The notes: a model not told the origin generated them from the sequence alone. Shown: positions 29,084-39,066, counted from the stretch's first letter. The stretch: 64,000 bases of DNA from an uncultured Geobacteraceae bacterium (GCA_903901875.1 CAIUSO010000016.1:1-64000); one strand, 5' to 3'. A program made the numbers and translations.

Positions 29084-29512
29084 ATGAAAACAGAAGTTGC
29101 AAAAGCTGAAAACGTCAAACGTGACTGGTACATTGTTGATGCACAGGATGTGGTACTCGGTCGTATATCGTCCCAGATCGCCAATGTGCTGCGCGGCAAG
29201 AACAAGGCCCTCTACACTCCCAGTGTTGATACCGGCGATTTCGTCATCGTCGTAAATGCCGAAAAAATTGCCCTCACCGGCCGTAAACTGGCTGACAAAG
29301 TGTATTACAGCCATTCCGGGTATGTCGGTGGACTGAAAGAGATTACTGCCGGTAAACTCCTTGAGAAAAAGCCGGAAGATCTCATTAAAAAAGCGGTCAA
29401 GGGGATGCTCCCCAAAAACAAACTTGCCCGGGCCATGCTCAGCAAGCTCAAGATATATGCGGGTCCCAACCATCCGCATGCTGCTCAGCAGCCCAAGAAC
29501 CTGGCACTTTAA
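29084..29512 (+). CDS. rplM: 50S ribosomal protein L13
   Basis: Large-subunit protein of 142 residues with the standard W-x-x-D-A segment ([13 protein letters not shown]), the [10 protein letters not shown] block and the [11 protein letters not shown] block. The start at 29084 is preferred to an in-frame one 15 bases upstream because it has GGGGA before it and gives the usual length. It is followed by rpsI after about 20 bases, the conserved bacterial pair. Confidence 0.97.
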   Translation: MKTEVAKAENVKRDWYIVDAQDVVLGRISSQIANVLRGKNKALYTPSVDTGDFVIVVNAEKIALTGRKLADKVYYSHSGYVGGLKEITAGKLLEKKPEDLIKKAVKGMLPKNKLARAMLSKLKIYAGPNHPHAAQQPKNLAL

Positions 29513-29532
29513 TACCTCCAAGGAGAAAAGAT

Positions 29533-29925
29533 ATGGCAGCAGTCAGTTATTATGGAACAGGCAAGCGGAAAAGTTCGATTGCCCGTGTATGGCTTAAACC
29601 GGGCGTCGGTACCTTTACCGTCAACCACAAAACCCTTGATGAGTATTTTGGCCGGGAAACCTCCAAGATGGTTGTTCGTCAGCCCTTTGAGCTGGTTGAG
29701 AAGGTCGGCATCTTTGATGTCTACGTCACCGTCTCCGGTGGCGGAGATACGGGTCAGGCCGGTGCCATCAAGCACGGCATCACCAAAGCTCTCCTGCTCC
29801 ACGAGCCGGAACTGCGCGGCGTTCTCAAGAAAGCCGGCTTCATCACCCGTGATTCACGGGTGAAAGAACGTAAGAAATACGGCCGCAAAGCAGCCCGCGC
29901 CCGTTTCCAGTTCTCCAAGCGTTAA
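29533..29925 (+). CDS. rpsI: 30S ribosomal protein S9
   Basis: 130 residues with the family hallmarks: [14 protein letters not shown] at the start, [15 protein letters not shown] in the middle and the basic C-terminus ending RFQFSKR, which reaches the P-site tRNA. AAGGAG precedes the ATG. Second gene of rplM-rpsI and followed by a terminator. Confidence 0.98.
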   Translation: MAAVSYYGTGKRKSSIARVWLKPGVGTFTVNHKTLDEYFGRETSKMVVRQPFELVEKVGIFDVYVTVSGGGDTGQAGAIKHGITKALLLHEPELRGVLKKAGFITRDSRVKERKKYGRKAARARFQFSKR

Positions 29926-29951
29926 GATCAGCCTGGTCCAACGGTATCGTA

Positions 29952-29990
29952 CAAGGGGAAATCCGCAAGGATTTCCCCTTGTTTTGTTTT
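29952..29990 (+). terminator. Intrinsic terminator after rpsI
   Basis: A perfect 13-bp stem (29952-29964 with 29969-29981), GCAA loop, followed by TTTTGTTTT. Confidence 0.95.
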
Positions 29991-30049
29991 AAATTTGAGA
30001 ATAGTGATGCACGATTGTACTATCAATCGACAAGTGGGTCATACATCGA

Positions 30050-31201
30050 TCACCCTCCTTTCAACGCCGCCGCCATCCTTTCAAGAGCTTCAGCCAACAG
30101 CACCCGACTGCAGCCAAAATTGAGCCGGACAAATCCGGGCGCGCCAAAATCAGCCCCATCGGATAACCCGACGCCCCCCCTCTCAAAAAAACCTGCCGGA
30201 TCACTGATGCCGGTTCCCCGGACGTCTATCCAGGCCAGATAGGTTGCCTCCACAGGAGCCATGGTCAATCCGGCCATCTCCCCAATTTTCTCTTCCACCA
30301 GGTCACGGTTTCCCCTCAGATAGGCCAGCAGTGACTGCCGCCACTCTTCCCCGTGTCGATAGGCCGCCTCTGCGGCGGTAAAACCAAGCAGATTGACATG
30401 GGGAACGATTCTCCCCATCCCCTTCGTAAAGCACTTTCGTAACGTGGGATCGCTGATCACGGCAAAGGAACAGCCGAGTCCCGGAATATTATAGGTTTTG
30501 CTCGGAGCCAGCAGAGTAATGGTGCGACGGCAGATTTCCGGCGACAGGGTGGCAATCGGTATGTGTGGTGTTCCCTCATCAAGAACCAGGCCGGCATGGA
30601 TATCGTCGGAACCGATCACCAGATCATGCCGTTCCGCACAGTCGGCCAATTGCCGCAACTCCTGCCGGGACCAGACACGCCCCACCGGATTATGGGGGCT
30701 GCAGAGCAGCAGCATTCTGGTACGGGGGGTGATGGCCCGCTCCAGAGCATCCGGGTCCACACTCCATCTGCCCTCTTCAAAGCGGAGCGGCACCGTGATC
30801 ACGCCACGCCCGGACAGGGGGGGAGCCGACAGGAACGGCGGATAGATCGGCGTAAAGGTAACAACGTCGTCTCCCGTCTCTCCCACGGCCCGGCAGAGGA
30901 CGTTGAGTCCACATACCAACCCCGGCAACCAGGCCAGCCACTCCGGCCTGACCAGCCAGCCAAAATCCCTTTCCAGATGGTCCCGGACAGCATCAATCAC
31001 CCCCTGCTGGGGATGACTATAGCCGAATACGCCATGGCTGATACGCTCCTGGAGCGCATTGATTACCGCCGGGGGTGAGGCAAAGTCCATATCGGCAACC
31101 CAGAGCGGCAGAACATCCCGCCCCCCGTACCGGTCCCATTTTTCACTGCCGGTACCGGTTCGATCGATAATGGTGTCAAAATCAAAGGATGAATGGCCCA
31201 T
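30050..31201 (-). CDS. PLP-dependent aminotransferase / C-S lyase (MalY/PatB family)
   Basis: 383-residue fold-type I PLP enzyme. Family marks are LPLWVADMDF near the N-terminus, the CSPHNPVGRVWSR block and the Schiff-base Lys in LAPSKTYNIPGLG (about residue 233), with FVRLNFGCSR near the end. MalY/PatB members act as cystathionine beta-lyases or related C-S lyases; an aminotransferase role is possible, so the exact reaction is open. The ATG at 31201 has AAGGAAAG upstream and begins the family-like region; the frame is open to 31330. Divergent from argC across about 240 bases in which I see no further feature. Confidence 0.85.
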   Translation of the reverse strand: MGHSSFDFDTIIDRTGTGSEKWDRYGGRDVLPLWVADMDFASPPAVINALQERISHGVFGYSHPQQGVIDAVRDHLERDFGWLVRPEWLAWLPGLVCGLNVLCRAVGETGDDVVTFTPIYPPFLSAPPLSGRGVITVPLRFEEGRWSVDPDALERAITPRTRMLLLCSPHNPVGRVWSRQELRQLADCAERHDLVIGSDDIHAGLVLDEGTPHIPIATLSPEICRRTITLLAPSKTYNIPGLGCSFAVISDPTLRKCFTKGMGRIVPHVNLLGFTAAEAAYRHGEEWRQSLLAYLRGNRDLVEEKIGEMAGLTMAPVEATYLAWIDVRGTGISDPAGFFERGGVGLSDGADFGAPGFVRLNFGCSRVLLAEALERMAAALKGG

Positions 31202-31440
31202 GGTTATTCTTTCCTTAATCCGACCTGTTTGTTCATAGGCGTTGATCTCCATGTCGTCACTGTTTAAAAGAGGACCGATGATACCAAGTTGTTGCGCCGG
31301 AAGAAAGGAAAGAGTGATCTCTGACCACAATATACCTGTTTCCGATTGAACTATCTTCTCCCTTGGTGCTATTCTCCCTTCATGGGAGGTTGTGGGATTT
31401 TACTCTGCTTCCTCCACCGATCACCGAAAGGAGTTTCCCC

Positions 31441-32481
31441 ATGATAAAGGTCGCCATTGTCGGTGCCAGCGGTTATACCGGACTGGAGCTTATCAGAATC
31501 CTTCACTGCCACCCCGGGGTGACGGTCACCTGCCTCACCTCGGAACAGAGTGCCGGAAAAAGTATTGCAGAGGTGTTCCCGACCCTGCGGGGACGCTGCG
31601 AGATAATTCTGGAACCTCTCGATCCCCGTGCGGTTGCTGAAAAGGCCGACATCATCTTCACCGCCCTCCCCCACAAGGCGGCCATGGCGGTTGTCCCGAC
31701 CTTCCTCGCGCTGGGCAAAAAAGTCATCGACCTCTCCGCCGATTACCGTCTCACCGATCCGGCCATCTATGGGGAATGGTACGAACCCCATCAGGACACC
31801 GAAAACCTGAAACACGCTATCTACGGCTCACCCGAGCTCAGGCGGGAGAGTATCAGGGGGGCACAGCTGATTGCCAACCCGGGGTGTTATCCGACCAGCA
31901 TCATCCTTGCCCTGGCACCGCTGCTGAAAGAGCGGCTCCTTGACCTGACCACCATCATCGCCGACTCAGCCTCCGGCGTTACCGGTGCCGGGCGGGCGGC
32001 CAAGGTTGACAGCCTCTACTGTGAAGTCAATGAGGGGTACAAGGCCTACGGCGTCGGCGGCCTCCATCGCCACACACCGGAGATCGAGCAGGAGCTTTCC
32101 CTGTTGGCAGGTGGACAGGTGACCATGACCTTCACCCCCCATCTGGTACCGATGGACCGGGGCATTCTTTCGACGGTCTACGCGTCGCCCCTCACACCGC
32201 TCACCACGGAAGGGCTTGTTACTCTCTACCGGGAATTTTACGACGGCGAGCCCTTTGTCAGGGTTCTCGGCGCCGGTAATCTCCCCTCAACCGCCTTTGT
32301 GCGGGGCTCAAATTTCTGCGACATCGCCCCCCTGATTGACCGACGCACCGGGCGGGTCATCGTGGTTTCAGCCATTGACAACCTGATGAAGGGTGCTTCC
32401 GGACAGGCGGTTCAGAACATGAACCTGCTCTGCGGTTTCTCCGAAACCACCGGTCTTGATGGCCTGGCACTGTTTCCCTGA
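31441..32481 (+). CDS. argC: N-acetyl-gamma-glutamyl-phosphate reductase
   Basis: Third step of arginine synthesis, NADPH-dependent. The 346-residue protein starts with the nucleotide-binding [14 protein letters not shown], has the catalytic Cys in NPGCYPTS (about residue 149) and the [15 protein letters not shown] segment. ATG at 31441 follows GAAAGGAG and gives family-standard length. Its stop lies three bases before ygiQ, suggesting translational coupling. Position downstream of rplM-rpsI matches Geobacter gene order. Confidence 0.95.
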   Translation: MIKVAIVGASGYTGLELIRILHCHPGVTVTCLTSEQSAGKSIAEVFPTLRGRCEIILEPLDPRAVAEKADIIFTALPHKAAMAVVPTFLALGKKVIDLSADYRLTDPAIYGEWYEPHQDTENLKHAIYGSPELRRESIRGAQLIANPGCYPTSIILALAPLLKERLLDLTTIIADSASGVTGAGRAAKVDSLYCEVNEGYKAYGVGGLHRHTPEIEQELSLLAGGQVTMTFTPHLVPMDRGILSTVYASPLTPLTTEGLVTLYREFYDGEPFVRVLGAGNLPSTAFVRGSNFCDIAPLIDRRTGRVIVVSAIDNLMKGASGQAVQNMNLLCGFSETTGLDGLALFP

Positions 32482-32484
32482 CCG

Positions 32485-34305
32485 ATGGCATTTATTCCGA
32501 CCTCACCGGAGGAGATGAAGCAACGGGGATGGCAGTGCTGTGACGTCATCTTTGTCAGTGGTGATGCGTATATCGACCACCCCGCCTTCGGCGTGCCGCT
32601 GCTGGCCCGCTGGCTGGAAAGCCACGGCTTTCGGGTCGGCATCATAGCCCAACCGGACTGGCGTTCCAAGGAGCCGTTCATGGTGCTGGGGCGGCCTGAG
32701 CTTTTCTTTGCCGTATCGGCAGGTGCCATGGATTCCCTCGTGGCCCATTACACCCCGGCCCGCAAACTACGCCATGACGACGCCTACACACCGGGCAACC
32801 GCCATGGTGCCCGTCCTAATCGGGCAACCATGGTGTACACCTCCCGCATCAAAGAGGCTTTCAAGGACGTGCCGGTGGTCATCGGCGGCATTGAAGCCTC
32901 CCTGCGCCGTTTTGCCCACTACGATTACTGGGAGAACAAGGTACGCCGCTCCATCCTGTTTGATGCAAAGGCCGACCTGCTGATCTACGGCATGGCGGAA
33001 CGGGCCCTCTTGGAAGTGGCCACACGGATGAAAAAAGGTGAATCTCTGGATGAAATACGGGATGTACGCGGAACAGCGTTCAGAACCGGCCTCCCGGAGC
33101 AGGAGCAGGCGGACCAGGTGCTTATTCCCTCCTTCGAAGAGGTCACCGCGTCAAAGGAGCTTTTTGCCGAAGCCTTCCGCACCGCCTACCGGAACCAGAA
33201 CCCCTGGTCGGCCCGGAGCATTATCCAGATCCATGGCACCCGGGCCCTCTTCTGCCCCCCCCCGCCCCTGCCGCTGACCGAAGAGGAAATGGACCGGGTC
33301 TACGCCCTCCCCTTTGAAAAGGCTCCCCACCCGTCTTACCAGGAAGCCATTCCGGCGTGGGAACAGATCAAAGCCTCCATCACCAGCCACCGGGGCTGTT
33401 TCGGCGGCTGTGCCTTCTGTGCCATCACCATGCACCAGGGAAAAACCATCCAGTCACGCAGTAAAAGTTCCGTCCTCCGGGAAATTGAAGCGTTAACCCG
33501 TACTGCATGGTTCCGTGGCACCGTCAGCGATGTGGGGGGACCGACGGCCAACATGTACGGCCTGAACTGCGGTAACCATACCGCCATGAAGATATGTCAG
33601 CGGGAGAGTTGTATTTTTCCGGCAATCTGCCGCCATCTCAACTGTGACGACACGGCGGCGGTGGCACTGTTGCAGGGGGCCCGCTCCCTGCCGGGTGTAC
33701 GCCATACCGCCGTCTCTTCCGGCGTCCGGTACGATCTGCTGGAAAAGCAGCCGGCATATTTTCGGGAACTGACCGGCCACCAGGTAAGCGGCCTGCTCAA
33801 GATCGCCCCCGAGCACCTGCTGGACCATGTTACCGACGTGATGCGCAAACCGGGTAAAAAGTCTTTTGAAACTTTTTGCCGCCAATTCCGCGACGAAAGC
33901 GACCGACTTGGCAAAAAGCAGTATCTGGTCCCCTACCTGATCTCGGGGCACCCGGGGTGTACGCTGGCCGACATGCTGGAACTGGCCCTCACCCTCAAGA
34001 GAATGGGCATCACCGTGGAGCAGGTGCAGGATTTCACCCCCACCCCCGGCACCATCGCCACCTGCATGTTCCACTGCGGAACCGACCCCATGACCGGGAA
34101 AGCGGTTTTCTGCGCTACCACCGATCGGGACAAGGGATTACAGAAGTCCCTCCTGCTCTGGCATATACCTTCCGAACAGGCAAAAGTCCGCGAGGCCCTG
34201 AAAATACTGGGGCGAGAAGACGCAGCGGCACTCCTCTTCGGCACCAGGGTTCCTGATCGACGAACAGCAGCACCGGGAAAAAATACAAAAAAAAGGGCCC
34301 GCTAA
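32485..34305 (+). CDS. ygiQ: YgiQ-family radical SAM protein
   Basis: 606-residue radical-SAM enzyme of unknown reaction. The N-terminal domain contains the family block [13 protein letters not shown] and the basic [13 protein letters not shown] region; the cluster-binding CFGGCAFC lies near residue 305; GPTANMYG and [10 protein letters not shown] follow. C-terminal about 40 residues are low in complexity. It starts three bases after argC with no ribosome site of its own. Its stop codon lies inside the cold-shock gene's terminator hairpin on the other strand. Confidence 0.92.
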   Translation: MAFIPTSPEEMKQRGWQCCDVIFVSGDAYIDHPAFGVPLLARWLESHGFRVGIIAQPDWRSKEPFMVLGRPELFFAVSAGAMDSLVAHYTPARKLRHDDAYTPGNRHGARPNRATMVYTSRIKEAFKDVPVVIGGIEASLRRFAHYDYWENKVRRSILFDAKADLLIYGMAERALLEVATRMKKGESLDEIRDVRGTAFRTGLPEQEQADQVLIPSFEEVTASKELFAEAFRTAYRNQNPWSARSIIQIHGTRALFCPPPPLPLTEEEMDRVYALPFEKAPHPSYQEAIPAWEQIKASITSHRGCFGGCAFCAITMHQGKTIQSRSKSSVLREIEALTRTAWFRGTVSDVGGPTANMYGLNCGNHTAMKICQRESCIFPAICRHLNCDDTAAVALLQGARSLPGVRHTAVSSGVRYDLLEKQPAYFRELTGHQVSGLLKIAPEHLLDHVTDVMRKPGKKSFETFCRQFRDESDRLGKKQYLVPYLISGHPGCTLADMLELALTLKRMGITVEQVQDFTPTPGTIATCMFHCGTDPMTGKAVFCATTDRDKGLQKSLLLWHIPSEQAKVREALKILGREDAAALLFGTRVPDRRTAAPGKNTKKRAR

Positions 34306-34316
34306 CCAGCGGACCC
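34295..34316 (-). terminator. Intrinsic terminator of the cold-shock gene
   Basis: Nine-base arms (34295-34303 with 34308-34316, one mismatch), AACC loop; on the minus strand it is followed by eight T and a further T-rich stretch. It overlaps the ygiQ stop codon. Confidence 0.85.
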
Positions 34317-34344
34317 TTCGTAACACCATCAAATATACCGATGA

Positions 34345-34545
34345 TTATTTCTTTACTACGTTAGCGGCCTGAAGCCCTTTCGGACCCTGGGTGATTTCAA
34401 AAGAAACCGCATCGCCTTCGGCAAGTGATTTGAAGCCTTCACCGGTGATTGCGGAGAAGTGTACGAAAACATCCTCGCCACCTTCCTGCTCGATGAAACC
34501 AAAACCCTTTGTGTCGTTGAACCATTTAACTTTACCCTGTGCCAT
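34345..34545 (-). CDS. cspA: Cold-shock domain protein (CspA family)
   Basis: 66-residue single-strand nucleic-acid chaperone with RNP1 (KGFGFI) and RNP2 (VFVHF) and the usual GKVKWFN start. AAGGAGG precedes the ATG at 34545; the open frame to 34668 is leader. A TTGACA on the minus strand at 34723-34728 with a weak CGTGTA-side -10 (34699-34704, 18-base spacer) would give a leader of about 140 bases, similar in size to known cold-inducible csp leaders. Confidence 0.95.
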   Translation of the reverse strand: MAQGKVKWFNDTKGFGFIEQEGGEDVFVHFSAITGEGFKSLAEGDAVSFEITQGPKGLQAANVVKK

Positions 34546-34744
34546 TTCCTGCCTCCTTGTGTTGTCCGGGCCATGCCGGAACCTGTGGTTACCGCTAAAG
34601 TTTCTGGAGTCTGATGCAGGAAAAGCGCAAAGCCTGGTCAAACACGTCCTACTTGCAACGTTCTGCAAAAACTTCCGAAACTGCGTGCGTGCCCGAGTCG
34701 TGTATCACAGCAATAATGCAGGTGTCAAGACAATTTGCAAACAA

Positions 34745-35338
34745 TCAGGGTGCCTTCAACTCCTCATTCTTGCTCTGGAGTTTCTTTACCAGCCGTTCAT
34801 AGCCGCTGGAAGTGATTATTTTATTGAATTGACTCCGGTAATTGGAGACCAGACTTACCCCTTCAATCACCACGTCATACACCATCCACTTGCCGTTTTG
34901 TTTAAAGAGGTGATAATCGAGGGTAAACTCGTCCCGATTGGCGGTCACGACCTTTGACTTAACAACCGAATGACTGTCATCATCGAGTAATTCTTTCAGG
35001 TAGACAATTTTTTCATTATTGTACGACTCAATTTTCCCGGCATAGGAATTTTCAAGCAGCGTGGCAAACAGCTCCGCAAACTGCTTTTTCTCAGCCGGCG
35101 TCCGCACGGTCCAATGCTTTCCCAGTGACAGTTTAGCCATCTCCGAGTAATCAAACATAGCACTGATGGTCTTTTTTAACGCCTGCCGACGCTTGACCTC
35201 ATGGGTTCTCATGTTATTGTCGCCAACGATACGCACGACCTCATCAACGGTTTTTTTGACATCATCGGTGGGCCCCGCCAGGGCCGCCGAAACGGCAAAT
35301 ACAGACAGCACCCATCCCAGTAGAATTCGCTTAAACAT
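34745..35338 (-). CDS. mlaC: Periplasmic phospholipid-binding protein MlaC (Ttg2D)
   Basis: 197 residues with a signal peptide (1-21). The MlaC fold is indicated by the early helices, the FDYSEMAKLSLGKHW block, the KKQFAELFATLLENSYAGKI block and the ending Y-x-S-Q-F-N-K-I-I segment. MlaC carries phospholipid between the inner-membrane MlaFEDB complex and the outer membrane. Last gene of the mlaE-mlaF-mlaD-tolC-mlaC run; GGAGG precedes the ATG. Confidence 0.92.
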   Translation of the reverse strand: MFKRILLGWVLSVFAVSAALAGPTDDVKKTVDEVVRIVGDNNMRTHEVKRRQALKKTISAMFDYSEMAKLSLGKHWTVRTPAEKKQFAELFATLLENSYAGKIESYNNEKIVYLKELLDDDSHSVVKSKVVTANRDEFTLDYHLFKQNGKWMVYDVVIEGVSLVSNYRSQFNKIITSSGYERLVKKLQSKNEELKAP

Positions 35339-35349
35339 GGTACCTCCGG

Positions 35350-36729
35350 TTATTTTTCTAACGCTCTCAATGGTTCATTGGTGGCATAATCAAGGTTGGC
35401 AGCGGCTATTTTGTAGTTATAGAGCGACTTGAAATAGTCAGCCCGCATGCTGGAGTAGGCCTGCAACGCCTCAAATATTTCCTTGGCAGGCCCCATGCCG
35501 AAGTCGAAGTTGGCAATGGCGGTCACCGCCCATTTTTTTGCATTCAAATAGGCACCACGGGTGGCAGTGACACTGTTTTTGGCCTCTACCATATCCAGAT
35601 AATACATTTTTACCTGAAGCGGAATATTGGCTTCGGCATAGTCGCGGGTACTCAGGAGCCGGTTGTACTGGGCCCGTTCGCCGGCCACCTTTGAGCCGGT
35701 AATGCCAAAGTCCAGCTTCCAGCGGGCACCGATGGCCACACCCGCCACCATATGATTGAAGGGGTCGCTCAGGTAGGGATTCTGAACGCTATCGCGCCCG
35801 TCAGCATAGGCCCATGAGACCAGCCCCCCCAGAAAAATATCGGGATAATAATTGGCCTTGGCCGCTTCCACCAGGGCGGAACGGGCCTTGAGACCTTCAG
35901 CTATTTGCAAGAGTTCCGGGCGACGGCGACGGGCATGGTCGATAAAGGTATCAAGGGAAGGAATATCAGTATCAGCAATGGTAAGCCGTTCAGCCCCCAC
36001 CTCCAGCGGAGCGTCAACCCCCAGCCCCATGCGGGCCCGCAGGGCCGACAGGGCCAGGGATTCACCTTTTTTAGCTTCCTCAAGATACTTTGAGGCAACG
36101 CCGGAAAAGGCATCCAGCTTATAGAGGTCCATCTCATCAACCGTATCAGACCCCTGGTCAAGGAGCTTCTTCGCCTTCTCCCGGGCCCTGATAAGGATCT
36201 CCTCCACCTCCAGCACCAGCTCTTTCATCTCCCGAGCAAGCAACAGACCGTTGTAATACTCATGGACCTTCTGGACGATCTCATTGGCCCGCTGCTGCTT
36301 GCGGGAACGGTCAACCGCCATACCATGGGTGGCCGCCTTCATGTTTTCCGATATTTTACCAAAGGTGTACAGGGGCTGAATGATCGTGGCATCGGCACTG
36401 GTAAACCAGGTAAGTGAGTTGATGCTGAAAGGGATATCGGCGGCAATACCCGGCATAATATCCTGACGGGAAGCGGTCGGTGCCGGCCCCACCAGTGTCG
36501 TCACCGACAGCTGAGGAAAACGGTAGGAACTGGCCTCATCAAGCTTACTCTTGGCAAGGGCGATGTCCTGATCCGCCTCTCCCAGCTCAGGCGCTGTTTT
36601 CAGGGCCATGCGGATACAGTCATCAACTCCCAGTACCGCCGGGGGGGCCGGACTCTCACCGGCCAGGACATTGCTGTTCACGGAAAGAAACAGCAGAAAA
36701 ACTATACAAAAGTTTTTACTCAATTTCAT
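35350..36729 (-). CDS. TolC-family outer-membrane channel within the Mla operon
   Basis: 459 residues with a signal peptide (1-23) and two long helical outer-membrane-efflux repeats (about 35-230 and 245-440), with the typical late A-x-x-N-x-x-F region (NFDFGMGPAKEIFEAL). TolC proteins form trimeric outer-membrane channels. It lies 11 bases before mlaC and 25 bases after mlaD, so it is part of the lipid transport operon and stands where other bacteria have mlaB or mlaA elsewhere. It may provide the outer-membrane exit for the Mla substrate; that is inference. Confidence 0.88.
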   Translation of the reverse strand: MKLSKNFCIVFLLFLSVNSNVLAGESPAPPAVLGVDDCIRMALKTAPELGEADQDIALAKSKLDEASSYRFPQLSVTTLVGPAPTASRQDIMPGIAADIPFSINSLTWFTSADATIIQPLYTFGKISENMKAATHGMAVDRSRKQQRANEIVQKVHEYYNGLLLAREMKELVLEVEEILIRAREKAKKLLDQGSDTVDEMDLYKLDAFSGVASKYLEEAKKGESLALSALRARMGLGVDAPLEVGAERLTIADTDIPSLDTFIDHARRRRPELLQIAEGLKARSALVEAAKANYYPDIFLGGLVSWAYADGRDSVQNPYLSDPFNHMVAGVAIGARWKLDFGITGSKVAGERAQYNRLLSTRDYAEANIPLQVKMYYLDMVEAKNSVTATRGAYLNAKKWAVTAIANFDFGMGPAKEIFEALQAYSSMRADYFKSLYNYKIAAANLDYATNEPLRALEK

Positions 36730-36754
36730 ACCTACTTCCCAATGCCAATGGCTA

Positions 36755-37207
36755 TTATTCTACCTTGCCATGTATAAATTTACTGACCAGCTCTTCAATG
36801 TCAATTGCCGACTCGGTTTCACGGATTTTCCCGTTGTTTTTCAACATGACATCGGAGCCACCCGACCGCAGTTTAATGAATTTGTCGCCGATGATGCCAC
36901 TGGTCCGAACCGACGCAATGACATCATCGGTGATCTTCACCCCCGTCTTTATTTTCAGGTAGGCCAGAGCCCGATCACCGCTTTTTTCATCCAGTGCTAT
37001 CCGGTCAACCTTCCCCACATCGACACCGGCCACCTCAACCCGCGCCCCCGGCTTAAGCCCCGACACCGAGTCAAAGATGGCAACCACCGAATAGTAATCA
37101 CCGCCGACCAGCTCCATCTTACCCAGCTTGATGGACACGTACCCAAGGCACAGAATACCGATCAGCATAAAGGATCCGACCATCAGTTCCAATTTAACCA
37201 TGTTCAT
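36755..37207 (-). CDS. mlaD: MCE-domain protein MlaD
   Basis: 150 residues: one N-terminal membrane helix (about 6-25) and one MCE domain (about 35-115) with the LKPGARVEVAGVDVGKV core. It forms the periplasmic hexamer ring of the lipid transporter. ATG at 37207 is chosen because GAGGTG lies eight bases before it; a further ATG follows two codons later. Cotranscribed with mlaF. Confidence 0.92.
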   Translation of the reverse strand: MNMVKLELMVGSFMLIGILCLGYVSIKLGKMELVGGDYYSVVAIFDSVSGLKPGARVEVAGVDVGKVDRIALDEKSGDRALAYLKIKTGVKITDDVIASVRTSGIIGDKFIKLRSGGSDVMLKNNGKIRETESAIDIEELVSKFIHGKVE

Positions 37208-37227
37208 ACTGGCACACCTCACAGGTA

Positions 37228-37974
37228 CTAAATCATCTGAATCGGGCCATCCAGACTTCCGCTGATAAACTGGCGAATGGCCGGGTCAACGGAGTTCCGG
37301 ATTTCGTCCGGCGTTCCATGTTGTAAAATTTTACCCTGGAACAGCATGGCTACATTCTGGGCCACATCGAAAATATCCGGAATTTCGTGGGAGACGATCA
37401 CCGCCGTAAAACCAAATTTCCCATGGGTATCAATAATGAGCTGATGTATGGCCCGTTTTATGATCGGGTCCAGGCCGGTGGTCGGCTCGTCAAAGAGAAT
37501 AATTTTCGGTTCCAGTACCACGGCACGGGCCAGCCCGACCCGTTTTTTCATACCACCGGACAGCTCATCCGGATATTTGTGCTCAATATTTTTCAGCCCC
37601 ACATCTTCGAGGGCGGAGAGCACCCGTGAGCGGATTTGATCCCTGCCAAGGGTGGTTTTTTCCTGCAGGGGAAAGGCGACATTTTCAAAAACCGTCATGG
37701 AGTCAAACAGTGCCACGTTCTGGAACAGCATGCCAAACTTTTCCCGTATCCGGTTCAGCTCCCCGCGCCCCACGTTAACGATACTCTCACCATCCACTGC
37801 CACGGCACCACTATCGGGCTGCAGCAATCCGATCAGGTGTTTCAGGAGCACGCTCTTCCCTTCGCCGCTCGGTCCGATAATCGCCGTTATCTTACCCGCA
37901 GGGATATCAAGATCAAGGCCATCCAGAACCTTTTGCGCTCCAAAGGACTTATGAACATTGCGCAGAGTAATCAT
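37228..37974 (-). CDS. mlaF: ABC transporter ATP-binding protein MlaF
   Basis: 248-residue ATPase of the Mla lipid transporter, with Walker A GPSGEGKSVLLK, signature LSGGMKKRVGLARA, Walker B IILFDEPTTG and the H-loop VIVSHEIPD. The ATG follows the mlaE stop by one base, so translation is coupled. Confidence 0.95.
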   Translation of the reverse strand: MITLRNVHKSFGAQKVLDGLDLDIPAGKITAIIGPSGEGKSVLLKHLIGLLQPDSGAVAVDGESIVNVGRGELNRIREKFGMLFQNVALFDSMTVFENVAFPLQEKTTLGRDQIRSRVLSALEDVGLKNIEHKYPDELSGGMKKRVGLARAVVLEPKIILFDEPTTGLDPIIKRAIHQLIIDTHGKFGFTAVIVSHEIPDIFDVAQNVAMLFQGKILQHGTPDEIRNSVDPAIRQFISGSLDGPIQMI

Positions 37975-37975
37975 A

Positions 37976-38737
37976 TCAGAGCAGCACCGACGTGAGGAAA
38001 TAGTCCCACACTAAAATGATGACCGAAGTCAGCACCACCGACTCGGTCGTGGCTTTGGAGACCCCCTCGGCACCATGGCCGGCATAGTATCCCTTGTAGC
38101 AGCCGATCCAGGCAATGATGAGTCCAAAAGAAAATGACTTGGCAAAACCGGAGTAGACGTCGCGCCAGACCACCGCTTTTTCCATTTCATAGAAATAGGC
38201 CCCCGGATTAACCCCCAGCAGCTTAACCCCCACCAGCCAACCGCCGTAGATACCGATCACATCAAAAATAGCACAGAGCAGGGGAAGAGAGATCATTGCG
38301 GCGATAAATTTCGGCGTCACCAGATACTTGAAAGGGTCAAGGGCCATGGTTTCCAGTGCGTCAATCTGTTCGGTAATCCGCATGATGCCGATCTCCGCCG
38401 TAATAGCACTGCCGGCCCGACCGGTCACCATCAGGGCAGCTAGTACCGGTCCCAGTTCACGGATCAGGGAAAGGGCCACCGCAGTGCCAAGCATCCCCTC
38501 CGATCCGAATTTGGCAAGGGTGTAATACCCCTGCAATCCCAGTACCATGCCGGTAAAAGCAGCGGTAAGAATGATCACGAACAGGGACTTGGTACCGATA
38601 AAGCGCATCTGCTTGAGCACATTTACCAGGCTCCCCGGATGACGGAATATCATATAGAAAGAGTAGAGAAGAAACCAGCCGGTTCTGCCCAAATCCTGTA
38701 CAATCGTTATGGTTGTGCTTCCCAGTGCCCGGACCAC
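37976..38737 (-). CDS. mlaE: ABC transporter permease MlaE
   Basis: Inner-membrane permease of the Mla system, 253 residues from a GTG at 38737. Family marks are GMVLGLQGYYTLAKFG, LSLIRELGPVLAALMVTGRAGSAITAEIG-type block (here in two parts around residue 100) and FTWAEL-like late helices; five to six hydrophobic segments are seen. GAAGGA stands five bases before the GTG, and the protein then starts like other MlaE proteins; in-frame ATG/TTG codons at 38779 and 38782 have no ribosome site. First gene of the operon; no mlaB STAS gene is present. Confidence 0.92.
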   Translation of the reverse strand: MVRALGSTTITIVQDLGRTGWFLLYSFYMIFRHPGSLVNVLKQMRFIGTKSLFVIILTAAFTGMVLGLQGYYTLAKFGSEGMLGTAVALSLIRELGPVLAALMVTGRAGSAITAEIGIMRITEQIDALETMALDPFKYLVTPKFIAAMISLPLLCAIFDVIGIYGGWLVGVKLLGVNPGAYFYEMEKAVVWRDVYSGFAKSFSFGLIIAWIGCYKGYYAGHGAEGVSKATTESVVLTSVIILVWDYFLTSVLL

Positions 38738-38844
38738 GGTAATCCTTCGTTTGCAAAATAGTAACGTCCATTTATACATCAACGGCCCGGTAAAGCAAAG
38801 CGGAACTTGAGGTTCTGAACTCCAGATCTTCCTCGACGTAAAAA

Positions 38845-38870
38845 GGGCCGGCAGGAATTCCTGCCGGCCC
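38845..38870 (-). terminator. Terminator after dctA and the small RHH gene
   Basis: A perfect 26-base palindrome whose minus-strand 3' side runs into five T. It isolates the dctA unit from the mla operon. Confidence 0.85.
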
Positions 38871-38889
38871 CGGTAAAAACGGAGGCTGC

Positions 38890-39066
38890 TCAGATAGTTG
38901 TCACCGGTGACACCTCCCGGGAATAGAGGAGGATGGCCTCCCGCATCACCTTTGAGAGGCTTTTCCGGGTTCGCCGGGTCACCTCCTCCAGCGCAGCCTT
39001 TTCCTGATCGGTAACCCGGAGGGACACCACGTTATAGCGGGGATTATCTTTGTGTACGTTCGGCAT
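38890..39066 (-). CDS. Small ribbon-helix-helix (CopG-like) DNA-binding protein
   Basis: A 58-residue gene found by reading the gap between mlaE and dctA. An N-terminal tail leads to a strand (YNVVSLRVTD, 11-20), helix A (21-35) and helix B after a polar turn (about 38-50), the pattern of CopG/Arc/MetJ repressors, which bind DNA as dimers through the paired strands. The ATG lies 17 bases after the dctA stop and follows a G-rich stretch about nine bases upstream. It shares the terminator at 38845-38870 with dctA, so it is probably cotranscribed and may feed back on dctA or a distant target. No toxin partner is adjacent. Confidence 0.75.
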   Translation of the reverse strand: MPNVHKDNPRYNVVSLRVTDQEKAALEEVTRRTRKSLSKVMREAILLYSREVSPVTTI

